DNA of 64,000 nt. Source: Thalassospira profundimaris WP0211 (GTDB lineage Bacteria > Pseudomonadota > Alphaproteobacteria > Rhodospirillales > Thalassospiraceae). The DNA is taken from positions 372,001 through 436,000 of the forward strand of contig NZ_AMRN01000003.1 of NCBI RefSeq assembly GCF_000300275.1, given 5' to 3'. Below the pieces are notes generated by a model that had not been told where the DNA came from, made no database searches, and saw nothing but the letters and a program-made list of their open reading frames with translations. Each line of letters opens with the position of its first letter. Position 1 is the first letter of the stretch. Position numbers and translations under genes: made by a program. Shown in pieces: positions 26,085 through 35,528 of the stretch.

Positions 26085-27638
26085 ATGACGGATGCGGCTG
26101 TTCACGCCGTTAATCCCGATCAGCAGGCGCGCGTGCGGTTGTCCGGTCGGGAGATTTGCAAGTCATTTGGCCCGGCACAGGTGCTTTTCGATGTTTCCAT
26201 CGATCTGCATGCGGGGGAAGTGCACGCGCTTTTGGGCGAAAATGGTGCGGGCAAATCGACGTTAGTGAAAATCCTGTCTGGCTATCATCAGCCGACCAGT
26301 GGTGCGCTTAGCCTTGATCAGGCCGACGTCACCTTTGAAGACAGTGAAGTTGCCGAAAATCATGGCGTCATCCTGATCCATCAGGAACTGAACCTGGCCG
26401 AGCAACTGACCGTCGAAGAGAACATCTTCCTTGGCCGCGAGATCAAACGGGGCTGGTTCCTTGATAAGGCGGTGATGCGCGCGGAAGCCAAAAAGCTTCT
26501 CGATCAATTGCAATGCGATGTCGATCCGCGCACACGCATCAAGGATCTTGCGGTTTCGGACCGTCAGATGGTCGAAATTGCCAAGGCGCTTTCCAAAAAT
26601 GCCGATATTCTGATCCTCGATGAGCCGACCGCGGTCTTGACCGGGCGCGAGGTTGATATCCTGTTTGATCAGATCCGGCGCCTGCGCGAACAGGGTGTCG
26701 CGATCCTTTACATTTCCCACAAGCTCGACGAGATCAAGGCGATTGCCGACCGGGTAACGGTTTTGCGCGACGGGCGCCTGATCACGACCGAGCCGGTGAC
26801 TGATGTTGAAAAAGACGACATGGCGCGCCTGATGGTCGGGCGGGACATCAAACAGATGTTCCCCGACCGCGCGCCGGTTGAGGCCCATGATGTGGCCATG
26901 TCTGTTCGCAATGTATCCGTTGACGGCCAAGTGCGTGACGCCAGCTTTGACCTTCGTCGGGGTGAGGTTCTGGGCTTTGCCGGGATTGTCGGGGCCGGGC
27001 GGACAGCCTTGATGGAAGCCATCATTGGCCTGCGCGACAGATCATCTGGCGAGATCGAACGCAATGGCGAGCCGGTTTCGATCCACAGCCTGCAAGATGC
27101 CAAGAAATGCGGCATTGCCTATCTGACCAAGGATCGCAAGGGCAGCGGGTTGTTGCTGAATATGGATATGCGGCCCAACCTGACATTGCTGGCACTTGAA
27201 AAATTCGGGACCGTGATCCTTAATCGCAAGGCCGAAGAAGCCGCACTGGCAAATGCGATCGAGGCCTTTGACATTCGCGCGGCCGATCCGAAAGCCAAGG
27301 TCGGTGATTTTTCCGGCGGCAATCAGCAGAAGCTTTTGCTGGCCAAGGTCATGGAAACCGACCCGGAAGTCGTGATCATCGACGAGCCGACGCGCGGCAT
27401 CGATATCGGCACCAAAAGCCAGATTTATCATTTCATCGGCGATCTTACCAAACGCGGTAAATCCGTCATTCTCCTGTCGTCCGAGATGCCAGAAATGCTT
27501 GGCCTGTCTGATCGCATCGCGGTCATGGCGGCGGGGCGTATCACCGGCATTCTCGAAGGCAACGACCGCAACGAGCATGAAATCATGCGGCACGCGACAG
27601 GAATTTCAGGCAAGCAGGGAGTGTCTGTTTATGAGTAG
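26085..27638 (+). CDS. Sugar ABC transporter ATPase with two ABC domains (RbsA type, 517 aa)
   Basis: The first ABC domain (about 15-250) has Walker [13 protein letters not shown], the signature-region sequence [15 protein letters not shown] and Walker [12 protein letters not shown]. The second (about 260-510) has the degenerate Walker A region [10 protein letters not shown] normal for RbsA-like proteins, the signature [14 protein letters not shown] and Walker [13 protein letters not shown]. Both carry the usual hallmarks of CUT2-family ATPases for monosaccharides. The start at 26085 follows AGGGAGG. It is the first gene of an operon of ATPase, permease, binding protein, isomerase and oxidoreductase. 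Confidence 0.95.
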   Translation: MTDAAVHAVNPDQQARVRLSGREICKSFGPAQVLFDVSIDLHAGEVHALLGENGAGKSTLVKILSGYHQPTSGALSLDQADVTFEDSEVAENHGVILIHQELNLAEQLTVEENIFLGREIKRGWFLDKAVMRAEAKKLLDQLQCDVDPRTRIKDLAVSDRQMVEIAKALSKNADILILDEPTAVLTGREVDILFDQIRRLREQGVAILYISHKLDEIKAIADRVTVLRDGRLITTEPVTDVEKDDMARLMVGRDIKQMFPDRAPVEAHDVAMSVRNVSVDGQVRDASFDLRRGEVLGFAGIVGAGRTALMEAIIGLRDRSSGEIERNGEPVSIHSLQDAKKCGIAYLTKDRKGSGLLLNMDMRPNLTLLALEKFGTVILNRKAEEAALANAIEAFDIRAADPKAKVGDFSGGNQQKLLLAKVMETDPEVVIIDEPTRGIDIGTKSQIYHFIGDLTKRGKSVILLSSEMPEMLGLSDRIAVMAAGRITGILEGNDRNEHEIMRHATGISGKQGVSVYE

Positions 27639-28644
27639 CCTTGAGCGCTCTGAAGCTTCGACTTCGAGTGGTTTCAATATCGATTTCAAAGCCTTGGGTC
27701 CGTTTTTGGCCCTCGTTGGCCTGTTTGTTCTGGGCACGGGTATTAATGACGCGTTCCTGAGCGGCGGCAACCTTTCGAATATTTTCACCCGTGCGGCCTT
27801 TATCGGCATCATCGCGGTGGGTGCTACCTTTGTGATCACCGCGGGCGGCATTGATCTTTCGGTGGGCTCCATGGCGGCGTTTATTTCGGGTGCCATGATT
27901 GTTGTGATGAATACGCTTGTCGCAACGCTGGGGGCCGGGATCGAGACGGTTTTGATCGGTGTGGTGTTGTCAGTCTTGCTGGGGATTGCGGCGGGTGCCG
28001 TTAATGGCCTGGTCAGTACCAAGGGCAAGATCGAAGCGTTTATCGTCACACTTGGCACCATGGGGATTTACCGGTCGCTTGTGACCTATATGGCTGATGG
28101 CGGGACCCTGTCGCTTGATTTCGATGTGCGCGGTGTTTATCGCCCGGTCTATTACGGCGACATTCTGGGCATTCCTGTGCCGGTACTTGTGTTCTTTGCC
28201 GTGGCGGTTGCGGGCTATGTATTACTTAACATGACGCCGTTCGGGCGGAAATGCTTTGCGATTGGCTCAAACGAGCAGGTCGCGCGGTATTCGGCAATCC
28301 ATGTCGACCGTGTGAAGACCCTGACCTATGTCATTCAGGGGCTGTGCGTATCGGTTGCGACCATCATTTATGTGCCGCGTCTTGGGTCGGCCTCAAGCTC
28401 GACCGGGGTGCTTTGGGAACTTGAAGCGATTGCTGCCGTGATCATTGGTGGCACGATGCTTAAGGGTGGCTATGGCCGGATCTGGGGCACGGTGATCGGC
28501 GCGATCATGCTGACCACGATTGGCAATATTCTGAATTTGACGGATGCGATCAGCAACTATCTGAACGGAGCAGTTCAGGGTCTGATCATCATCGTTGCGG
28601 TATTCCTGCAGCGCGGGGACTGGCGACGCAAAAAGAGCAAATAA
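27631..28644 (+). CDS. Sugar ABC transporter permease (RbsC type, 337 aa)
   Basis: A CUT2-family permease with about ten hydrophobic segments; the family blocks [36 protein letters not shown] and [13 protein letters not shown] are present. The ATG at 27631 overlaps the ATPase gene by 8 bases, and homology starts there, so the 44 extra codons upstream in the same frame are rejected. It forms the inner-membrane channel with the RbsA-type ATPase. Confidence 0.94.
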   Translation: MSSLERSEASTSSGFNIDFKALGPFLALVGLFVLGTGINDAFLSGGNLSNIFTRAAFIGIIAVGATFVITAGGIDLSVGSMAAFISGAMIVVMNTLVATLGAGIETVLIGVVLSVLLGIAAGAVNGLVSTKGKIEAFIVTLGTMGIYRSLVTYMADGGTLSLDFDVRGVYRPVYYGDILGIPVPVLVFFAVAVAGYVLLNMTPFGRKCFAIGSNEQVARYSAIHVDRVKTLTYVIQGLCVSVATIIYVPRLGSASSSTGVLWELEAIAAVIIGGTMLKGGYGRIWGTVIGAIMLTTIGNILNLTDAISNYLNGAVQGLIIIVAVFLQRGDWRRKKSK

Positions 28645-28708
28645 CCGGCGATCAACGTCCGGGAAGAATGTGAAAACGCATCATTTTTTTGATCAGGAGG
28701 AAACGTTG

Positions 28709-28723
28709 ATGAAAACGTTTACA
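28709..28723. promoter_or_regulatory. Operator-like sequence overlapping the binding-protein start codon
   Basis: ATGAAAACGTTTACA is identical to 15 of the 16 bases of the upstream operator at 25751-25766. It may be an auxiliary LacI site within the operon, or a coincidence of the common N-terminal coding sequence for MKTFT. Confidence 0.3.
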
Positions 28724-29665
28724 AAATATCTGGGGGCCGCCTGTGTTCTGGGCCTTGGTTTGGCATCGACCGGTGCAATCGCACAGGAAAAGATCAAGAT
28801 CGGGGTTTCGATCCCGGCAGCGACCCATGGTTGGGCAGGTGGCCTGAACTGGCATGCCGAACAGGCCGAAAAGCGTATTGAGGCAACCTATCCCAATATC
28901 GATGTCATTGTGGTCAGCGCGAATGGTGCAACCGAACAGGCAAACGATCTTGAAGATCTGGTGTCGGTTCAGAATATCGACGCGTTGGTTGTCTTGCCGT
29001 TTGAGTCTGATCCGCTGACCGTTCCGGTCCAGCAGGTCAAACAGGCGGGCAAGTTTGTTACCGTGGTTGACCGTGGTCTTTCGCTTCCGGGGATTGAAGA
29101 CGTCTATGTTGCGGGCAACAACCCGGAACTTGGCCGTGTTTCGGGCGAATACATCCGTGAGCGCCTCAATGACGAAGGCAAGATCGTTGTTCTGCGCGGC
29201 ATTCCGACCACGATCGATACCGAGCGTGTGGACGCGTTTGTCGAAGCGCTTGACGGCTCGAACATCGAAATCCTTGATATGAAACATGCCAACTGGAACC
29301 GTGATGACGGCTATGAAGTGATGCAGGACTTCCTGTCACGCTTCCCGGAAATCAACGCGGTCTGGGCACAGGATGACGACATCGCGCTTGGCGTGATCGA
29401 GGCCGTCAAACAGGCCGATCGTACCGATGAGATGTTCATCGTTGGCGGTGCTGGCATGAAAGACATCATCAAACGCGTGATGGATGGCGATGAACTGACC
29501 CCGATTGATGTTCTGTATCCGCCGGCAATGATCGCAACTGCGATGGATGTGACGGTTATGAAGTTCACGTCGAATGCGCCGGTTGAAGGTCGCTATATCC
29601 TGGGTGCGACCGTTGTTACCCAGGAAAATGCCGAGAACTTCTATTTCCCGGACAGCCCGTTCTAA
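28709..29665 (+). CDS. Periplasmic sugar-binding protein of the ribose-type transporter (318 aa)
   Basis: The signal peptide MKTFTKYLGAACVLGLGL, then ASTGAIAQ, leads into a periplasmic-binding-protein type I fold (IKIGVSIPAATHGWAGGLNW, DALVVLPFESDPL, NAVWAQDDDIALG). AGGAGG precedes the ATG at 28709. The first five codons, ATGAAAACGTTTACA, reproduce one of the two upstream LacI operators almost entirely. A strong stem-loop after the stop should raise its mRNA level relative to the following genes. The ligand is unknown. Confidence 0.93.
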   Translation: MKTFTKYLGAACVLGLGLASTGAIAQEKIKIGVSIPAATHGWAGGLNWHAEQAEKRIEATYPNIDVIVVSANGATEQANDLEDLVSVQNIDALVVLPFESDPLTVPVQQVKQAGKFVTVVDRGLSLPGIEDVYVAGNNPELGRVSGEYIRERLNDEGKIVVLRGIPTTIDTERVDAFVEALDGSNIEILDMKHANWNRDDGYEVMQDFLSRFPEINAVWAQDDDIALGVIEAVKQADRTDEMFIVGGAGMKDIIKRVMDGDELTPIDVLYPPAMIATAMDVTVMKFTSNAPVEGRYILGATVVTQENAENFYFPDSPF

Positions 29666-29692
29666 TAGAGCTTTGGTTGGGACAAGCACTCT

Positions 29693-29719
29693 TGCGTCGG
29701 GCGCTCGCCGCCCGACGCA
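29693..29719 (+). other. Intercistronic stem-loop after the binding-protein gene
   Basis: TGCGTCGGGCG (29693-29703) pairs perfectly with CGCCCGACGCA (29709-29719). Without a T run it is probably a 3'-stabilising element and partial terminator, a common feature after binding-protein genes. Confidence 0.65.
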
Positions 29720-29777
29720 GCCTGATTTCTACTGAATTCCACTGATTTCCACCAGAACGCAGTTAAAGAGGTCTGAG

Positions 29778-30833
29778 ATGAAAACGCTTAAGGGACCGGC
29801 GATCTTTCTGGCGCAATTTGCCGGCGACGAAGCCCCGTTCGACAGTCTTGACGCGATTGGTCGCTGGGCGGCGTCACTCGGCTATAAAGGTGTTCAGATT
29901 CCAAGCTGGGACAAGCGCCTGTTTGATGTCGAAAAGGCCGCCGAAAGCAAGGATTACTGTGATGAAGTGATCGGTAAACTTGCCGGGCACGGCGTGCAGG
30001 TGACCGAACTTTCAACCCATCTTCAGGGCCAGCTTGTGGCGGTCCATCCCGCCTATGACGAGATGTTTGACGGTTTTGCCGTGCCTGAAGTGCGCGGCAA
30101 TCCAAAGGCGCGCCAGGAATGGGCGGTCAAACAGGTCAAGGCCGCGATCAAGGCTTCGCAACATATGGGAATCAACGCCCATGCAACATTTTCCGGCGCA
30201 CTGGCCTGGCCGTTTGTTTATCCTTGGCCGCAACGCCCGGCCGGATTGATCGAAACCGCGTTTGACGAACTTGCCAGGCGCTGGACACCGATCCTGAATG
30301 CCGCCGACGAGGCGGGTGTTGATGTTTGCTATGAAATCCATCCGGGCGAAGACCTGTTTGACGGGGCGACGTTCGAGATGTTTCTGGAACGGGTGAAAAA
30401 TCATCCGCGTGCCAACATCCTGTATGATCCGAGCCACTTCGTGCTTCAGCAGCTTGATTACCTTGATTTCATCGATATTTACGCTGATCGCATCCGGATG
30501 TTCCACGTCAAGGATGCCGAGTTCAATCCAACCGGCCGACAGGGTGTCTATTCCGGGTATCAGGGCTGGGTTGATCGTGCGGGCCGGTTCAGGTCGCTTG
30601 GCGACGGGCAGGTTGATTTTGGCGCCATCTTCTCGAAGCTTGCGGCGATTGATTTTGATGGCTGGGCTGTGCTCGAATGGGAATGCGCGCTCAAACATCC
30701 CGAAGACGGTGCCCGCGAAGGGGCCGAATTCATTAAAAATCACATCATTCGTGTGACAGAGAAAGCCTTTGATGACTTTGCCGATGGCGGCACGGACGAG
30801 GCGGCCAATCGCCGCATCCTTGGCATCGACTAG
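29778..30833 (+). CDS. Sugar phosphate isomerase/epimerase-like TIM-barrel protein (351 aa)
   Basis: An AP-endonuclease-2-like/xylose-isomerase-like TIM barrel. Metal-binding candidates are Glu in VDVCYEIHPGEDLF, Asp and His in NILYDPSHFVLQQ, His in MFHVKDAEF and Glu in AVLEWECALKH. Family members isomerise or epimerise keto sugars, inosose or related polyols. Its place behind the sugar ABC transporter and before a Gfo/Idh/MocA oxidoreductase points to catabolism of the imported sugar or cyclitol. No signal peptide. GAGGTCTGAG precedes the ATG. Confidence 0.88.
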   Translation: MKTLKGPAIFLAQFAGDEAPFDSLDAIGRWAASLGYKGVQIPSWDKRLFDVEKAAESKDYCDEVIGKLAGHGVQVTELSTHLQGQLVAVHPAYDEMFDGFAVPEVRGNPKARQEWAVKQVKAAIKASQHMGINAHATFSGALAWPFVYPWPQRPAGLIETAFDELARRWTPILNAADEAGVDVCYEIHPGEDLFDGATFEMFLERVKNHPRANILYDPSHFVLQQLDYLDFIDIYADRIRMFHVKDAEFNPTGRQGVYSGYQGWVDRAGRFRSLGDGQVDFGAIFSKLAAIDFDGWAVLEWECALKHPEDGAREGAEFIKNHIIRVTEKAFDDFADGGTDEAANRRILGID

Positions 30834-30878
30834 CAGCATTACGGGCAATACTCGTCCATTTCGACTTTGGAGGCAGAT

Positions 30879-32042
30879 ATGAGCAAACAAACATCGCTTG
30901 GCCGTCGTTTGCGCCTGGGCATGGTTGGCGGTGGGCAGGGGGCCTTCATCGGGGCCGTTCATCGCATCGCGGCGCGACTGGATGATCGCTATGAACTGGT
31001 GGCAGGTGCGCTTTCATCCAAGCCCGATGTCGCAGCGGCCTCGGCAGCAGAGCTGTTTATCGATAGTGATCGCAGCTATGCCAGTTTTGAAGACATGGCC
31101 AAACAGGAAGCTGCGCGTGAAGACGGCATTGATGTCTGTGCGATTGTCACACCCAACCACCTGCATTTCCCGGCCGCAATGGCGATGCTGGATGCCGGTA
31201 TTCACGTGATTTGCGACAAGCCGCTTTGCATGACCGTCGATGAGGCCGAAAAGATCGCGGCCAAGGTCAAGGAAACCGGACTGCTGTTTGCCTTGACCCA
31301 CAACTACACTGCCTATCCGATGGTGCGCGAGGCGCGCCAGATGGTGGCCGATGGCAAGCTTGGCAATATCCGGCTGGTGCAGGTCGAATATCCGCAAGGC
31401 TGGATGGCAACCAAGGTCGAGGATACCGATAACAAGCAGGCCAACTGGCGTGCCGACCCGGCCAAGGCCGGGATGGGCGGTGCGCTTGGCGATATCGGAA
31501 CGCATGCCCATAACCTTGCGAACTTTGTGTCTGGCATGACGCCGAGTGAACTTTGTGCCGATGTTGATGCCATCGTTGAGGGCCGCAAGCTTGATGACAA
31601 TGTGCAGATCCTGATGCGCTATGAAAATGGTGCGCGCGGCATGCTGTGGGCAAGCCAGGTGGCGATTGGCCATGAAAACGGCCTTCGCCTGAGGATCTAT
31701 GGCGACAAGGGCGGCCTTGAATGGGCGCAGGAACATCCAAACCACATGCATTTCCGTCCGCTTGACGGGCGTCCGGAATTGCTGACCCGCGGCGGGGCAG
31801 GCATCGGGGCCGAAGGTCTTCATGGTGTGCGCGTGCCGCCCGGGCATCCGGAAGGGTATCTTGAAGGCTTTGCAAACCTTTATACCGATTTTGCCGATCA
31901 GTTGGTTGCGCATCTGACCAATGGCAAGGCCGATGCCGCCGCCATGTTGGTGCCCGGCGTCAAGGAAGGTCTTGAGGGCATGAAATTTGTCGAAGCCGTC
32001 GTGCGTTCTGGTCGGGACGGGGCCGTTTGGGTCAAAATGTGA
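30879..32042 (+). CDS. Gfo/Idh/MocA-family oxidoreductase (387 aa)
   Basis: The N-terminal Rossmann domain has the nucleotide motif GMVGGGQGAFIG, and the family's EKP-type catalytic lysine appears as ICDKPLCMTVDEA. The C-terminal alpha/beta domain carries GDIGTHAHNLANFVSG, with the likely catalytic His. Such enzymes oxidise sugars or inositols with NAD(P). TTGGAGG precedes the ATG at 30879, so this start is preferred to the ATG four codons upstream. It is the last gene of the operon and is followed by a terminator. Confidence 0.92.
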   Translation: MSKQTSLGRRLRLGMVGGGQGAFIGAVHRIAARLDDRYELVAGALSSKPDVAAASAAELFIDSDRSYASFEDMAKQEAAREDGIDVCAIVTPNHLHFPAAMAMLDAGIHVICDKPLCMTVDEAEKIAAKVKETGLLFALTHNYTAYPMVREARQMVADGKLGNIRLVQVEYPQGWMATKVEDTDNKQANWRADPAKAGMGGALGDIGTHAHNLANFVSGMTPSELCADVDAIVEGRKLDDNVQILMRYENGARGMLWASQVAIGHENGLRLRIYGDKGGLEWAQEHPNHMHFRPLDGRPELLTRGGAGIGAEGLHGVRVPPGHPEGYLEGFANLYTDFADQLVAHLTNGKADAAAMLVPGVKEGLEGMKFVEAVVRSGRDGAVWVKM

Positions 32043-32133
32043 TCATTTCGCGCAATCGGGAAATCTGGGGATTTCCGTGTGCGCGAATTCACCATTGAAA
32101 CGTGTTCTTCCCGTCCGGCGCTCTGTCGGCATT

Positions 32134-32166
32134 GAGCCGCAGCCTTATTGGTTGCGGCTCTTTTTT
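32134..32166 (+). terminator. Intrinsic terminator of the sugar ABC operon
   Basis: GAGCCGCAGCC pairs with GGTTGCGGCTC (one wobble pair, five-base loop), followed by six T. Confidence 0.92.
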
Positions 32167-32457
32167 GTTCTGGTGGAGATTTAGCGACCGGTGAAACGGG
32201 AGGTGTGAACTGCTTTACATTGTTTGTTTCTGGACGAACTCCAAAATAACGGGCTGTTCTGAATTTTAGGATTTGAAATCAACGGCTTGAATATCCAATG
32301 GCGTGAATATTATGGCTTTCGCGCGCCTTGTGGTTTTCCACGAAGTGAAAAAGACTTGCCTCTTGGTTGATCCCCTATTGCTGGATTTTCCGTAAAGGTG
32401 TTTCCTAGGATCATAAAAAATAAGACTACTTTCAGGGAAATCACCGGGAGCGTCCGC
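32167..32457. other. Intergenic stretch without identified gene
   Basis: Together with the terminator this completes a 415-base gap. It is AT-richer than its surroundings and must hold the promoter of the following dehydrogenase gene. I found no convincing paired -35/-10, repeat or RNA structure. Confidence 0.5.
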
Positions 32458-33423
32458 ATGCCCGAGAAGCCAAAGCTTCTGATAACGCGACGATTGCGTG
32501 ATGCCGTTCAGGCACGCGCCGCGCGGGACTATCAGGTTCTGACCAATGCCGAAGATCGCGTGTTCACGCGTGAGGAGCTTATTGAAAAGTGCCAGCAGGT
32601 CGATGCTGTCCTGCCGTGCCATTCCGAGCATTTTTCGGCTGATGTCATTGCCGAACTGCCCAAGAGCCTCAAGATCATTGCCAATCATTCGGTCGGGGTG
32701 GATCACGTTGATCTGGCTGCAGCCAAGGATGCAGGGATTGTCGTGACCAACACGCCCGATGTGCTGTCGGATGCCACGGCCGAGATTGCCATGCTGTGCA
32801 TGCTGGGTGCGGCGCGTCGCGGGGCCGAGGGCGATGCGATGGTGCGGGCCGGGAAGTGGGATTTCTGGTCGCCGGCCTTTATGGTCGGGCGTCAGGTCAC
32901 CGGCAAGCGGTTTGGTGTTCTGGGCATGGGCCGGGTTGGTCAGGTCGCGGCTGAACGGGCACGCGGATTTGGCATGGAAGTCCATTACCACAACCGCAAG
33001 CCACTGCCCGATCATATGGCCAAGGGCGCGATTTTCCACGAGACGGTCGAAGACCTGTTTGCCCATTCCGACGTACTGTCACTGCATTGCCCGTCAACGC
33101 CAGAAACAAAAGGCATCATCAACAGCAAGACAATTGCGATGCTGCCTGACCGCGCGATCCTTGTGAATACAGCGCGTGGCAACCTGGTGGATGAGGATGC
33201 GCTTGTGGCCGCCCTTCAAAGCGGAAAGCTGTTTGCAGCGGGCCTTGATGTGTTTTGCAACGAACCCGGTGGAAATCAACGGATTAGCGCGTTGAATAAC
33301 GTCTTTCTGTTACCACATATAGGGTCTGCTACCGAAGAAACGCGTGATGCCATGGGGTTTCGCGCACTTGATAACCTTGATGCCTATTTTCAGGGGAAAG
33401 AACCCGGCGACCGGGTGGCGTAG
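32458..33423 (+). CDS. D-2-hydroxyacid dehydrogenase (glyoxylate/hydroxypyruvate reductase type, 321 aa)
   Basis: The NAD-binding motif is VLGMGRVGQVA. The catalytic triad of the D-isomer-specific family is visible: Arg in NTARGNLVDEDAL, the Glu region in AGLDVFCNEPG and His in LLPHIGSATEE. It interconverts a 2-keto acid and a D-2-hydroxyacid. It lies 200 bases before a TRAP transporter operon and may belong to it, which would suit uptake of a hydroxy- or keto acid. The start at 32458 has GGGAG upstream; 20 earlier open codons are not conserved. Confidence 0.92.
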   Translation: MPEKPKLLITRRLRDAVQARAARDYQVLTNAEDRVFTREELIEKCQQVDAVLPCHSEHFSADVIAELPKSLKIIANHSVGVDHVDLAAAKDAGIVVTNTPDVLSDATAEIAMLCMLGAARRGAEGDAMVRAGKWDFWSPAFMVGRQVTGKRFGVLGMGRVGQVAAERARGFGMEVHYHNRKPLPDHMAKGAIFHETVEDLFAHSDVLSLHCPSTPETKGIINSKTIAMLPDRAILVNTARGNLVDEDALVAALQSGKLFAAGLDVFCNEPGGNQRISALNNVFLLPHIGSATEETRDAMGFRALDNLDAYFQGKEPGDRVA

Positions 33424-33623
33424 AAGTCGGGAAGACTGCCTGCGTCCAGTTTGTTGAAGTCTTTAACAATAACAAAATGCGCGCCGTTTTTGCGGTCCCG
33501 GAACGGACCAAGCGCATCAAAAATGGTCTTGGATATCAAGATCAGGGGCTTTTGAAGGCTGACAGTTACCGATTGTTTCCCGCCAATGGTGGACGGCAAA
33601 CAACGGTATATCTGGGAGGAAAA

Positions 33624-34787
33624 ATGGAAATGAAAACCAAATCTGAAGACGTGAAGTCCAAGGAAGTATCCCGTCGTTCGTTCCTGACCAAAGGGGCGAC
33701 CGGGGTTGTGGCGGGTGGTGCTGCGGCAACCGGGATGTTTGCGGCACCGGCTGTCCACGCGCAGCCGGCACCAATGGTTCTGAAGATGCAGACTTCCTGG
33801 CCGTCATCCGACATCTGGATGACCTTTGCCCAGCAGTATGTTGACCGTGTTGAAGCCATGTCCGGTGGTCGTCTGAAAATCGACCTTCTGCCGGCGGGTG
33901 CTGTTGTTGCTGCCTTCCAGGTTCTTGATGGCGTCAATGACGGCGTGATTGATATCGCCCATTCCGTGCCGGTTTACTGGTACGGTAAAAACAAGGCGGC
34001 ATCGCTGTTTGGTACCGGTCCGGTGTTTGGTGGTTCCGCAACCACCATGCTGAGCTGGTTCTATGCTGGCGGTGGTGAAGAGTTCTATCGCGAACTGACC
34101 CAGGATGTGATGGGGCTGGATGTTGTTGGTCTTCTTGGCTTCCCGATGCCAGCACAGCCGTTCGGCTGGTTCAAGGAGCAGGTCAACACCGTTGCCGATA
34201 TCGAAGGCTTCAAATACCGCACCGTTGGTCTGGCAGCAGACCTTCTGCAGTCGATGGGCATGTCGGTCGCACAGCTTCCGGGTGGCGAGATTGTGCCGGC
34301 GATGGAACGTGGCGTGATTGACGCGTTCGAATTCAACAACCCGTCGTCTGACATGCGCTTTGGCGCACAGGATGTTGCGAAGAACTACTATCTGTCTTCG
34401 TACCATCAGGCATCGGAAAGCTTTGAGTTCCTGTTCAACAAATCCCTGATGGAAGACCTTGAGCCGGATCTGCAGGCGATCCTGCGTCACTCTGTCGAGG
34501 CGGCGTCGACTTCGAACACGGCGCTTGCGATGGACAACTATTCCTCGGATCTGCAGAAATTGCAGGATGAGGGCGTAGAAGTTCACCGGACCTCGAAAGA
34601 GATCCTGGCCGCACAGCTTGAAGCCTGGGACAAACTGATCCCGACACTTGAAGAAGATCCGTTCATGAAACGGGTTCTCGACAGCCAGCGTGCCTGGGTC
34701 GAACGTGTGACCTTCTATGAACTGATGAACTCGCCTGATTATCAGCTCGCTTATGAACACTACTTCCCGGGCAAACTGAAACTCTGA
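33624..34787 (+). CDS. TRAP transporter substrate-binding protein, Tat-exported (DctP family, 387 aa)
   Basis: A twin-arginine signal (SRRSFLTKGATGVVAGG) ending at AVHAQ precedes a DctP-type binding domain. The family's carboxylate-clamping arginine region is probably FKYRTVGLAADLL, and the conserved block IVPAMERGVIDAFEFNNPS follows. It resembles the subgroup annotated as mannitol/chloroaromatic or 2-oxoacid binding proteins, often Tat-dependent. GGGAGGAAAA precedes the ATG at 33624. Together with the two membrane genes downstream it forms a complete sodium-driven importer of an organic acid. Confidence 0.93.
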   Translation: MEMKTKSEDVKSKEVSRRSFLTKGATGVVAGGAAATGMFAAPAVHAQPAPMVLKMQTSWPSSDIWMTFAQQYVDRVEAMSGGRLKIDLLPAGAVVAAFQVLDGVNDGVIDIAHSVPVYWYGKNKAASLFGTGPVFGGSATTMLSWFYAGGGEEFYRELTQDVMGLDVVGLLGFPMPAQPFGWFKEQVNTVADIEGFKYRTVGLAADLLQSMGMSVAQLPGGEIVPAMERGVIDAFEFNNPSSDMRFGAQDVAKNYYLSSYHQASESFEFLFNKSLMEDLEPDLQAILRHSVEAASTSNTALAMDNYSSDLQKLQDEGVEVHRTSKEILAAQLEAWDKLIPTLEEDPFMKRVLDSQRAWVERVTFYELMNSPDYQLAYEHYFPGKLKL

Positions 34788-34884
34788 TCCTGTTTCGGAT
34801 TTCAGTGTTTTGATGATCCTGACTGCTCCGTTGGCCTGATCTTTTGGCTGGCGGAGCAGTCAATACGCGAACGGACAGGATTTC

Positions 34885-35457
34885 ATGATTGGATTTATTG
34901 AATTCGCGGACAAGCTTTCGGCCTGGTTTGGCAAGGCCTTTGGCTGGTTGATTATCCTCATGACGCTTGGCATGAGCTATGAGGTGGCATCGCGATACCT
35001 ATTTAATGCGCCAACCACATGGTCGCTTGATGTGTCATTTATCATGTATGGCACACTGTTCATGATGGGTGGGGCCTATACCCTGTCTCGTGGCGGGCAT
35101 GTCCGCGGCGATTTCCTTTATCGTCTGTGGAAACCCACAACCCAGGCCAAGGTTGATCTGGTTCTTTATATCTTCTTCTTCTTCCCGGGTGTGACCGCCC
35201 TGATCCTGTCGGGCTGGAAATATGCCGCCCGTTCATGGGGCTATGGGGAAGTAAGCGTGAACAGCCCGGCGGGTGTTCCGATCTTTCAATTCAAGGCAGT
35301 GATTGTCGCAGCCGGCATTCTTCTGTTCATCCAGGGCATCGCACAGGTGATGCGCTGCATTTTGTGTATCCGTGAAGGGTACTGGCGCAATGCCGATGAT
35401 GATGTTCAGGAAACCGAAGAATTGCTGATGAAGCAAAAAGTGGCCAAGGAAGACTGA
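34885..35457 (+). CDS. TRAP transporter small membrane subunit (DctQ family, 190 aa)
   Basis: Four hydrophobic helices, with the DctQ hallmark region EVASRYLFNAPTTWSLDVS after the first and GAYTLSRGGHVRGD between the second and third. It anchors the large subunit in the inner membrane. The C-terminal tail is charged and cytoplasmic. The gene lies between the binding protein and the DctM subunit in one operon. Confidence 0.93.
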   Translation: MIGFIEFADKLSAWFGKAFGWLIILMTLGMSYEVASRYLFNAPTTWSLDVSFIMYGTLFMMGGAYTLSRGGHVRGDFLYRLWKPTTQAKVDLVLYIFFFFPGVTALILSGWKYAARSWGYGEVSVNSPAGVPIFQFKAVIVAAGILLFIQGIAQVMRCILCIREGYWRNADDDVQETEELLMKQKVAKED

Positions 35458-35528
35458 TCCCATGACGATCAAGATCAACCAGACCCCTCGGCCATACGCG
35501 ATACACGCCCCCGAACGGAGCAGCCAAC

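Noticed and set aside
25801..26088. Possible transposase remnant inside the MITE-like element
   Set aside because: The two frames of 64 and 95 codons show no DDE or helix-turn-helix pattern, so the element is called non-autonomous.
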